A DNA stretch of 64,000 nt from Caulobacterales bacterium (lineage in GTDB: Bacteria > Pseudomonadota > Alphaproteobacteria > Caulobacterales > Aquidulcibacteraceae), in the NCBI GenBank assembly GCA_017303355.1, contig JAFLCU010000002.1, positions 181,501-245,500 on the forward strand. Reading direction: 5' to 3'. Position 1 is the first letter of the stretch; each line of letters opens with the position of its first letter. The translations under genes were made by a program, and so were the position numbers. Shown here one piece after another: positions 1 through 9,500 of the stretch. Below the pieces are notes generated by a model that was not told where the DNA came from, did not search any database, and saw only the letters and a program-made list of their open reading frames with translations.

Positions 1-800
1 TCCATCAGCGAAGCTTCAGCCGCGCTGGCGCCGCCGTGCGAGAAGCCAAGAAAGCCGACGCGATTGAAATCAACCTCAGCGGCCCATGACGGCGCGGTCG
101 CTTCGGCGCAGGTCTGGAGTGCATCCAACGCCGCGAGCGCCTTAGCTGCTTCAAGCGCGACGCGCCGGTTGGTGATGCGTAGCGTCGTCGCCGCGGCGGT
201 GGCATTGCTGAGATCAATGCTGCCATTGCGCGCCGCTTCGTCCTCGACCGACGCGTCAGCAAAAGGGGTGTCGTGCGAGATGTCGTCGATCGCAAGAACG
301 ACGTAACCCTGGCTCGCGAGATGGGCTGCGGCGCGCGAGTTGTCGTCGCGTGTTTGCCCCCAGCCCGGCGCATATAAAATCACATGCGCACGGCGTAAGG
401 CTGGCGGCAGAGCTACACCAGTGAGCGCGTCATTGCATGATACGGCGTCGCTGGAGGAGAAGGCAGCGGAACTCGGCCGCCAAAGGTCGGCGGCGATCGG
501 TGCGCGCACGCTATCGAGCACAATGCTTTGTCGCGACACCGCGTATGGCCCGCTTGCCAAAGGCGCGCCGCCAAGGTCGCGGATCGCGGCGCCAATGAGG
601 GTGATGCCGCTCCAGGCCGGCGCGGCTGCAATTGCGGCAATGAGAGCAAGTACGCCAAAAAGTACTGGAAGTGCGCTGCGCGGCGCCCAGCGCACTGGCG
701 TCAGCCACAGCAGAACGATCAACGTGATTGCGAGGGCAAAAACGCCGAGCGGCCAGTAGCGCGCCAGAAGGCGCAGAACATATCCGACCGTATCGATCAT
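1..800 (-). CDS. Membrane-anchored alpha/beta hydrolase, C-terminus beyond the window
   Basis: The frame is open from an ATG at 798-800 to the left edge (266 codons, no stop), so the gene is partial. The first 80 residues hold two or three hydrophobic segments (around RYWPLGVFALAITLIVLLW and ALPVLFGVLALIAAIAA), so the protein is probably anchored in the inner membrane. Next comes a hydrolase core with the nucleophile elbow GFSHGG, Ser about residue 254. The overall pattern resembles dienelactone-hydrolase/PAF-acetylhydrolase-like enzymes. The ATG directly abuts the TAG stop (801-803) of the upstream NRPS gene, so it is probably translationally coupled and the last visible gene of the biosynthetic operon. 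A role in tailoring, hydrolysing or detoxifying the product is inference. The substrate is unknown and the catalytic Asp/His lie outside or near the edge. Confidence 0.8.
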   Translation of the reverse strand, partial: MIDTVGYVLRLLARYWPLGVFALAITLIVLLWLTPVRWAPRSALPVLFGVLALIAAIAAAPAWSGITLIGAAIRDLGGAPLASGPYAVSRQSIVLDSVRAPIAADLWRPSSAAFSSSDAVSCNDALTGVALPPALRRAHVILYAPGWGQTRDDNSRAAAHLASQGYVVLAIDDISHDTPFADASVEDEAARNGSIDLSNATAAATTLRITNRRVALEAAKALAALDALQTCAEATAPSWAAEVDFNRVGFLGFSHGGASAAEASLM

Positions 801-3572
801 CTACTTACGCCCGCGCACATCTCCGAGGAAATCCTCAACGATGCTGGCGATCGCAGGCGCATTCGCCTCCGACAGAATAGATACGTGCGTCCCCGCCGCT
901 TCGCGTACACTGACGCGGCCTTTTGCGCCGTCGCGCCAGCCGAGATTGTGATCGAACAAAGCGCCTTTTGGCATCTGCTCACTACGCAGAACCAGAAGCT
1001 GACCCTCGGTTTCCGGGATGGTGAAACTCGTGCGCGCTGTCACCAGGTGATGATGATACCAAGGCGCATCGAAAGCTTCCGCGCGCCTCGGCGCTTGGGC
1101 GATCATGCCCGTTTTGACGGCGAAATCGAGGAGCGCCGATGTGAACTTGAAACTCGACAGCCACTGAACGAATGTCATCTCGCCGCGCAGGAAACTCTGC
1201 CAACGTCGGCCATGCACGCCCAAGCGATCGTTGAGCGTAAGCATGAAACGGTGATGCCAGGGGAGTCCGCGCGTATAACCGGGCCGCCAGGCGTCATAAA
1301 CGATCACGGCTTCAACCGTATCGCCCTTGGCGCGGAGTTGGTGCGCGATCTCGACAGCAAGTACGCCCGCCACGCACAGCCCCATCAGAATGTAGGGTCC
1401 CCTGGGATGCGCTTGCTTCAGGAGGTCGACGTAGCGGCTGGCGACTGCCTCGAACGGCTCCGCTCGAAGAGGCTCCGCCTTATTGGGGTGAAAGAGCTGC
1501 AGCGAGGTCAACGGCTGATCCCCGCCAAGTTGGCGCGCTAGGCCATAATAGAGGATCGGGTTGTCGATCGCGATAATCGGCGTTCTTGAGCCGCCCTTTT
1601 GCAGGCGCACGATGCGCCAGTCGTCGTCCGCCGCGCGCTGTACCTCGGTAGGCGCGGCGATCTGGCTGGCGAATTCGCCGAGGGCCGGCATCTTGAACAA
1701 TGAGATCGGATCAAGTCGTACGCCAAACTCGGCGTGCACCTTCGCGATCATCTGCACCGCGAGCATCGAGTGCCCGCCTAGGTCGAAAAAGTGTGAGTTG
1801 GCGTCGATGGCCGGCGCTTTCAGCACTTCGCTCCATATCTTGCCTACGCGCGCGATAACGTCGACGCTTGCGCCGCCGTGTGCTTGCGGCGCCAGGAAGC
1901 GGCGCGGGGCTGGAAGCAGGCTCTCATCGATACTGCCGTCGGCGCGGCGCGGAATGGCGCGCAAAACACTGATCCCGGCGAGCTTTGGTTCGATATGATC
2001 CTGCTCCAGCACGGCGCGCAGCGCTTCGGGCAGAACCTCGAGCGCTTCGAGCTTGTTGGCCGCAGGTGCAACAAACGCGAACGCATCGGCGCCGCGCTTC
2101 AGGGCATGCGCGTCGCTAACGCTAGGCTGTGCTTTTAGTCGATCGACGACGGGGCTAAGGTCAACAACCGGTGCGCTGATATTAGCGGCTTCGCGGGCGG
2201 GTGCTTCCGGCAGTGCGGAGAGCTTGATGCTCGGATCGGCGACGACGCGCTCCAGCGTCTCGCGCCAATGCTGCAGCAGGCATTCCGCGGTGGCGGCGCT
2301 GTAGAGATCGGAATTGTATTCGATCGACATGCGCCAGCCGTCGTCGCGGCCGATCATCTGGAAGTTCAGGTCGTAGAAGGCGCCCGGCGACGGTGAAGGC
2401 ACGCCTTTCAGCGTGAACTTGTCGTAGCTCGCATCTTCCAAGAAGGCGCGCTGCAGGATGACGTTGACGGCGATCAGCGGCGTGCGGCTCAGATCGCGCG
2501 CTGGGTTCAGCATCTCCACGAGCTTGTGGAACGGCATGCGCTGATTGTTGAGCGCGTCGCCCATCGTGCCGTTGGCGCGGCCGAGGAATTCACTGAACGT
2601 CGGATCGCCGGAGGCGTCCATGCGCAGCACGAGATTGTTGATGAAGACGCCGATCAGGTTTTCGAGATCGACATCTTCACGACCGGCCATTTGCGTGCCG
2701 ATGGTGACGTCACTCTTGCCGACGAAGCGTGAGAGCGAGGCGCCAATAATGGCGCAGCCGAAATTGAAGAACGAGCAGCCGAAGCGCTTGGGCGTCTCTT
2801 GGAGAGCCTTGCCAACTTCGGTGGAGAGCTTGGTAGTGACGATGGCGCCATTGGTGGTGCGTCGCTCGCCGCGCGGCTGATCCGTTGGCACCTCGAAATA
2901 GGGCGCGCCGGTAAGCTGCTTTTTCCAATAATCGCGTTCGGCTTGGAAATCGCCGCTGTCGTAATACTCGCGGAGCCAGAGTGCGTAATCGCCGTACTGC
3001 AGTGGCAGCTCGGGCAGGTTGGGCGTCGTGGCGCGCAACAACGCATCGATGGTCGTGCCGATTTCGCGACCGAGCACGCGGATGGACCAGCCGTCGAACA
3101 CGGATTGGTGCACGCAGATGAGCAGGAGCGCGCGGTCCTCTTCCATCTGCATCATTGTCGCGCGCAGAAGCGGCGGTGTGGCGAGATCGAAGGGCGCGAC
3201 GGCTTCTTGCTTGCCGATCTCTCCGGCGCGGGCTTCGCGTTGGTCGAGCGGCAGATGTTGGAGATCAATCAGCGTGAGCTTGAAGTTCGCCTGCTCCATC
3301 GGCTCTTGCATCGGCACGCCGTCGACGCCGACGAAGCGCGTGCGCAACGATTCATGGCGCGCGATGATTTGGCGGAACGCCTGCTCGACGATCGCCGATG
3401 GCACGCGGCCCTTCAGCTCCCAACGCACGGCGACGTTCAGCGCGGGGTTCCCCGGCTGCATCTGGTTCAAGAACCAGCAACGCTCTTGCGCGGGGGTGCA
3501 CGGAAGCAGCATGCGCCCGTCTGTGACGGGCGCTGCTTTTGGCTCTTGGTTGTCGTCGGCGATGTGGCTCAT
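801..3572 (-). CDS. NRPS termination protein, C-(A remnant)-PCP-TE
   Basis: This 923-residue protein is the terminal module of the assembly line. Residues about 20-460 form a condensation domain, but the HHxxxDG motif reads HQSVFDG (155-161), so the usually catalytic second His is Gln. Residues about 470-555 look like only the small C-terminal subdomain of an adenylation domain; the A10-like stretch ADGSIDESLLP lacks the Lys of the NGK motif, and no adenylation core (SGSTG, YGPTE) is present. A peptidyl carrier follows with FFDLGGHSM (Ser602 for phosphopantetheine). A type I thioesterase follows with nucleophile elbow GLCVAG, where Cys733 replaces Ser; Asp760 and His896 are candidate triad partners. 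The start lies 6 bp after the stop of the PKS/NRPS gene. It may accept the chain from that protein and release it by hydrolysis or cyclisation, with the carrier loaded in trans or skipped (inference). Confidence 0.9.
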   Translation of the reverse strand: MSHIADDNQEPKAAPVTDGRMLLPCTPAQERCWFLNQMQPGNPALNVAVRWELKGRVPSAIVEQAFRQIIARHESLRTRFVGVDGVPMQEPMEQANFKLTLIDLQHLPLDQREARAGEIGKQEAVAPFDLATPPLLRATMMQMEEDRALLLICVHQSVFDGWSIRVLGREIGTTIDALLRATTPNLPELPLQYGDYALWLREYYDSGDFQAERDYWKKQLTGAPYFEVPTDQPRGERRTTNGAIVTTKLSTEVGKALQETPKRFGCSFFNFGCAIIGASLSRFVGKSDVTIGTQMAGREDVDLENLIGVFINNLVLRMDASGDPTFSEFLGRANGTMGDALNNQRMPFHKLVEMLNPARDLSRTPLIAVNVILQRAFLEDASYDKFTLKGVPSPSPGAFYDLNFQMIGRDDGWRMSIEYNSDLYSAATAECLLQHWRETLERVVADPSIKLSALPEAPAREAANISAPVVDLSPVVDRLKAQPSVSDAHALKRGADAFAFVAPAANKLEALEVLPEALRAVLEQDHIEPKLAGISVLRAIPRRADGSIDESLLPAPRRFLAPQAHGGASVDVIARVGKIWSEVLKAPAIDANSHFFDLGGHSMLAVQMIAKVHAEFGVRLDPISLFKMPALGEFASQIAAPTEVQRAADDDWRIVRLQKGGSRTPIIAIDNPILYYGLARQLGGDQPLTSLQLFHPNKAEPLRAEPFEAVASRYVDLLKQAHPRGPYILMGLCVAGVLAVEIAHQLRAKGDTVEAVIVYDAWRPGYTRGLPWHHRFMLTLNDRLGVHGRRWQSFLRGEMTFVQWLSSFKFTSALLDFAVKTGMIAQAPRRAEAFDAPWYHHHLVTARTSFTIPETEGQLLVLRSEQMPKGALFDHNLGWRDGAKGRVSVREAAGTHVSILSEANAPAIASIVEDFLGDVRGRK

Positions 3573-3578
3573 CGAGGT

Positions 3579-6500
3579 TTACGTCCGTTGACGGCGCGCG
3601 CCGCCGCGGAAGTCGCGCAGCGAAGGCCGGGTGGAAGCGGCTTCCTCACCGGAGGCCATGCGCTCGGCGAGTTCGGCCAGTTCCGCGACCGTCGGGTGAC
3701 GCATCACGTGCTTGGCTTCAAGACCGATGCCTTGATCGATCATCCGCGCGGCGATGCGGAAGAGCGTCAGGCTGTCGGCTCCGAGAGAGAACATATTGTC
3801 GTGGACGGAGATCGCGGGGATCTGCAGCACGGCGATGCAAATGTCGGCGAGCTTTTGCTCCATCGCATTGCGCGGGGCGACGATGGTGCGTTCGGCGAGA
3901 GCTGCGGTGACGTCCGGCTCCGGCAGCGCCTTGCGGTCGAGCTTGCCGTTCGCGGTGAGCGGTAGTGTATCGAGCTTCATCCACATGGTCGGGACCATGT
4001 AGTCCGGCAATTGCGCAGCGAGCGTGTCGGTCAGTTGCTTGGCGTCGATGTCGGCGCCTTGGTTCAGCACGACATAGCCGACGAGGCGGGGCGTGTCGCC
4101 GCCGCGCAGCGCTACGGCTGCGGCGTTGACGCCCGGCGCCTTGCGCAGCGCGGACTCGATGTCTTCGAGCTCGATGCGGAAGCCGCGCAGCTTCACTTGG
4201 TGGTCGCTGCGGCCGAGCAATTGGATGTCGCCGTTCGCGAGGCGACGGCCAACGTCGCCCGTATTGTAGAGACGTTGCGGCGCGCGGCCCGGCAAAGTCA
4301 CCGTGCGGAACGCGCCGGCCGTGAGGTCGTCACGCTTGAAATAGCCGAGCGCCAGGCCGTCGCCGCCAATATAGAGCTGACCCGTGACGCCGATCGGCGC
4401 GAGCTGGTCGTTGGCGTCGAGGATGAAGAGCTGGGTGTTGTCGATCGGTTCGCCGATCGTGATCGGCTTGCCATTTTCGACGCGGGCGCACGACGACCAG
4501 ATCGTCGTTTCGGTCGGGCCGTACATATTCCAAAGTTCGGCGCCGGTCGCGGTGAGTGCGTCGGCCAGATCGCGGGGCAACGGTTCGCCGCCGCAGAGCA
4601 TCTTCAAGCCAGCGCGCGGCTTGAAACCGGCTTCCATGAGCATGCGCCAGAGCGACGGCGTGGCTTGCACAATTGTCGCGTTCACATTGGTGATGAGATC
4701 AACCAAGCCGAACCCGCCGCGCACGACGTCGCGATCGGCGATGACAACGCGGCCGCCCTTGATCAGCGGCAGATAGAGTTCGAGGCCGGCGATGTCGAAC
4801 GAGATCGTGGTCACGGCCACGAGCACGTCGGTCGATTCAAAGCCCGGCTTCTTCGCCATTGAGAGCAGGAAGTTCACGACCGCGCGGTGCGGCACGGCGA
4901 CGCCTTTCGGCACGCCGGTCGAACCCGAGGTGAAGATCACATAGGCGGCGCGCTCCGGATCGCCGAGCGCGGGCTCGATGACGTTCTCGGATTCTTGTGC
5001 GATCGCGGCCGCGTCTTGATCGATGCGGATGATCTTCACGCCGGCGGGCGCGAAGGTGGCGGCGACGTCGTTGTTGCAGACGATGGCGGCGACGTCGGCG
5101 GCTTCCACGGTTTGGCGCAAGCGCGCGGCCGGGTGCGTGGAGTCGAGCGGCACATAGGTGTGGCCGGCCTTCATCACGGCGATCAACGTCGCCAGCATGT
5201 CGATCGAGCGATCGGTGGCGACGGCGATGCGTTGGCCAAGGCCAGGCGCCGTTTTGCGGAAGTGACGTGCGAGCTGGTTGGCGCGCTTGTCGAGCGTCGC
5301 GTAGCTGATGCTCTCCGTGCCGCAAACCGCGGCGATGGCGTCCGGCGTCTTCGCCGCCTGCGCGGCAATCAGATCATGGACAAACGCGTCTTTCGGGAAG
5401 CCGGCGCGCGTGTCGTTCAGCGAGTCGATCAGCCAATTCAATTCGCTCGGGCCGTGCATCGGCAGTTCGGCGACCTTCAGGCTCATGTCGGCGGCGAGCG
5501 CCGAAAGGATCGCGCGATAATGGCCGACCCAGCGTTGGATCGTGGCGGCATCGAACACGTCGGTGTTGAAATCGCAATCGATGCGCAGGCCGTCGTCAGA
5601 TTCCACGACGTTCCAGAAGATGTCGAAGTTCGAGAACGCCTTCGGGTTCGGCGCGATCGCGACCTTGAGGCCGCTGAATTCGACGCCATCGGCGATACGT
5701 TCGAGGTTGAACTGGATTTCGGTCAGCGGCAGGCGGTTCGGGTCGCGCTTGACGCCGAGCTTGCGCACGAGCGTGCCGAAGGTGAAGTCCTGGTGCTCAT
5801 AGGCGTCCAGCACTTGCTTCTTGGCGTTTTGCAGATGCGTGGCGAACGGCGCTTGCGCGTCGAACGCGGCGCGAACGGGCAGGAAGTTCACGGCGTGGCC
5901 GACAAGGATTTTGCCGTCGAGCAGCGACTGACCCGCGGTCGGCACCGCGACGACAACGTCATTGGCGTTGGCCAAGCGGCCCATCATCACTTGCAGCGTG
6001 GCGAGCAGCGTCGCGAACAGGGTGCAGCCTTGCTTGGCGCCAGCCTTTTTCACGGCGCGATAGAGCGTTGCGTCGATGAAATCGGTGTGCGTGGCGCCGG
6101 CGAAGGTTTTCACCGCCGGGCGTTGGCAATCGTACGGCAGCTCAGGCAGAGCCGGGACGGTTTTGTATTGGTTGAGCCAATACGCCTCGATCTCTGCTTT
6201 CGTCGCGCCGCGCGCGACTTGGTCGGTCGCGTATTGCGCATAGGAGAGCGGCTTCGGCAGATCGGCCTTCGCGCCGGCGAGGCGCGCGCCATACGATTTG
6301 GAGAGCTCATCGACGATGATGTTGAGCGACCAGCCGTCGGCGACGATGTGATGGCCGGTGAAGACCAGCACATGCAATTGCGGGCTCAGTTTCAGCACGT
6401 GGCCGCGCATGACCGGGCCGTTGATCAAGTCGAACGGCGTCGCGGCGTCTTGCGCCATGAAGGCTTTCAGCGACGCCTCCGGGTCGGATTCGGCGCTGAC

Positions 6501-9500
6501 GTCGATAACGGGTAGATCGATCACCGCGTCGGGCGAAATGATCATGCGATCGCCGGCGCGCGAGAAGCGGGCGCGCATCGCGTCGTGACGCAGCGAGACG
6601 TCCTTCATCGCATTGGCGAGCGCGTCGGTGCTCAGCGGGCCTTCGAAGCGCACGCTCAAGCTTTCGTTGAAGGCGCACGAGGCTTCGTCGCCCATTTGCG
6701 AGGCGAGCCAGACTTCGATCTGCGGCTCAGTGAGCGGCGACTCGCTCGGCGACGTGGTGGTCGCGACAGCGGCGGACGCAGCGACCGCGCCTTCCTTCGG
6801 CGCCAGGATACCAGCGCCTTGCAGCGCGTCGAGCGCTTGGCCGAACACGCGATAGACCTTTTCGAGATCTTCGTCCGTGTGCGTCGTCGTCAAGAAGCAG
6901 GGGAAGCCTTCCTGAATGTGGACGCCCAGGTGGCGCACATAGAGGTAGAACAAGCTGCCGAGACGATCTTCGCCAGCGAAATTGATGTTGAACCAGGACG
7001 AGAAGGTTTCCGCGCGCGTGGCGATGCCGCGACGGGCGAGATCGGCGTTAATGCGCTCCACGAGAGCGGCGCAACGTTCGGCGAGCTTGGTCTGCAAGCT
7101 CGGGCCTTGCTCTTCCATGTACGTCATCACCGCGTGGCAGGCGGCGAGCACGAGCGGGTGACGCACAAACGTGCCGGCGAAGAAGGTCGGCGCCACTTCC
7201 GGCACCGATTCATCGCCATAGCGCCATTGGCCGCCATCGAGCGCGTCCATGAAGCGCGGCGCCCCGGCGAGAATGCCGACCGGCATGCCGCCGCCGAGCA
7301 CTTTGCCGTACGTCGCCATATCAGCGCGGACGCCGTAGAGCGCCTGCATGCCGCCTTGGTGCGTGCGGAAGCCAGTGACGACTTCGTCGAACACGAACGC
7401 CGTGCCCGATTGCTCGGTGATGATGCGCAGCTCCTTCAGGAATTCAGTCGGGCGAATTTCTGGGTGGCGGCTTTGCACCGGCTCGACGATGACGGCGGCA
7501 AGGTCGTTGGCATTAGCGCGAATCCAATCGAGCGATTCCGGCGCGCCATAATTCAGCACGACCATGTTGGCGACGGATTCTTGCGGCACGCCGATCGTGA
7601 CGGGCAGCGCCTTCGGACCTTGGCGCTTGCCGCCCGGCTTCACCAGCACTTCGTCGAACTGGCCGTGATAATCGTTGTTGAAGACAACGATCTTGTTGCG
7701 GCCGGTCACGGTGCGCGCGAGGCGCATCGCCGCCATCACCGCTTCCGAACCCGTGTTGCAGAACGTCACGCGATCCATGCCGATCATATTCGCGATCTGC
7801 TTGGCGACGACGCCAGCGAGCGGCGCTTGCGGGCCGATGGCGAAGCCGGCTTTGGTTTGTTCAATCACGGCGTCTTGGACGAAGTCCGGCGCGTGGCCGA
7901 ACATGGTCTGGCCAAAGCCGTTGACGAGGTCGATGTATTCGTTGCCATCAACGTCCCAGATGCGCGAGCCTTTTGAGCGCGGCGCGACGATCGGATAGAC
8001 GGCTTCCTTCCACTCAGCGCGGAAGCCGTTGGCGGCGCGCGGGTCGGCGAGAGTTTCGCGGTTGGCGGCGGTGTAGCTCTTCGAGCCGGCCGTACGCGTA
8101 TTGTATTGCTGCACGAAGGTTTCGATGAAATCGCGCTGCGCGTTCGTCACTTGCTGCGCTTGTGGGCGCGCGCCGCGCAGATATTGCTTGAAGCGTTGCG
8201 GCGTCGTGTCTTCGTCGTCCGCAGTTGCCGGCGTGGCGTCAGCTGCTGGCGGCTTCGCAACAGGCGTGGGCGCAGCTTTGGCTGCTGGCGCAGCAACAGG
8301 AGCAACCGGCGCGACCACAGGCGCCATCGGCATAGCGACAGCGCCGCCTTGCATCGCGGCGAGTTGTTGGGCGAACAGGTTTTGCATCGCCGCCATTTGC
8401 GCGGCGAACAAACCTTCCATGCCGCCAGCGATCGGCATTGGCTGCGCCATCATCGGCGCGGCCACCATTTGCATCGGCGCTTGCGCGACAGGCGCGGCGG
8501 CAGCGACCGGCGCGGCGGCGGGCGTGGCGTCCGCAGGCATCGTGGCATCGAGGAAGGCGACAAGCGCTTCGATCGTCGGAATGTCGTTCACGAGTTGGCG
8601 GAACGTGATCTTCACGCCGAACTTCGAGGCGAGCTGTTGCACGACCTGGCCGAGCAACAAACTGTCGAAGCCGAGTTCGAGGAAGCTCGCATTGGTATCC
8701 GCGCCCTCAAGCGACTCGCCTGAGAGGTCTTCTAGGATTTCCGTGATCGCGGCGCGGAGGTTGGCCAAACGCGCTTCAGAGGACGGCATAGACATGGGCA
8801 CTGGTTCCGGGTTGGAAGCTTGAGGTGGGAGGTAGGTTGGTGGCGCCACGAGTGTTGGCACCGGGAAGGAAATCACCTGCGCTTGCGGCGCCTGGTGGGC
8901 GTGCTTGGGCGCTTCGATGAAATGGCGTTGACGTTGGAACGGATAGGTCGGCAGCGAGACGCGGCAGCCTTCGAGCGGACGACGCGCGTTCCAATCGATC
9001 GCGCCGCCCGCGGCCCACACGCGGCCGAAGGCTTCGGCCATCATGATGTCGTCGGCGCTCGCGCGCGTCGCTTCCGGCATGGAATTGATCAGCGCGGCCG
9101 CGCCGCCCTTGCCGAGAATTTGCGAGGCGAGTGTCGCCAGCGTGCGGCCGGGGCCGACTTCGATCAGAATCGGCTTTGCGTCTTTGCTGACAGCGGCGAG
9201 GCCATCGGCGAAGCGCACGGCTTCACGGCAATGGCGCGCCCAGTAATGCGGCTCGCGCGCTTCGTCCGGCTTGATCCAATCGCCGGTGAGGCTGGAGACG
9301 TACGGAATGCTTGGCGCGCTGAAGCGAATCTTCGCCGCTTCCTTGGCCAGCTCTTCCACCATCGGCGCCATCATGCGCGAGTGGAAGGCGTGCGAGGTGT
9401 GCAGGCGGCGATGCACGACGCCCGCTGCGTCGAGTGTCTTTTCCAACGCGTCGATGTCTTCGAATGTGCCGGAGACGACGCAGAGGTTTGGCGAATTGAT

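Noticed and set aside
528..1541. Plus-strand open frame across the hydrolase/NRPS junction
   Set aside because: Antisense to the thioesterase and the partial hydrolase; no recognisable protein.
4887..6515. Plus-strand open frame of about 540 codons inside the PKS/NRPS gene
   Set aside because: Antisense to condensation and adenylation motifs that are intact on the minus strand.
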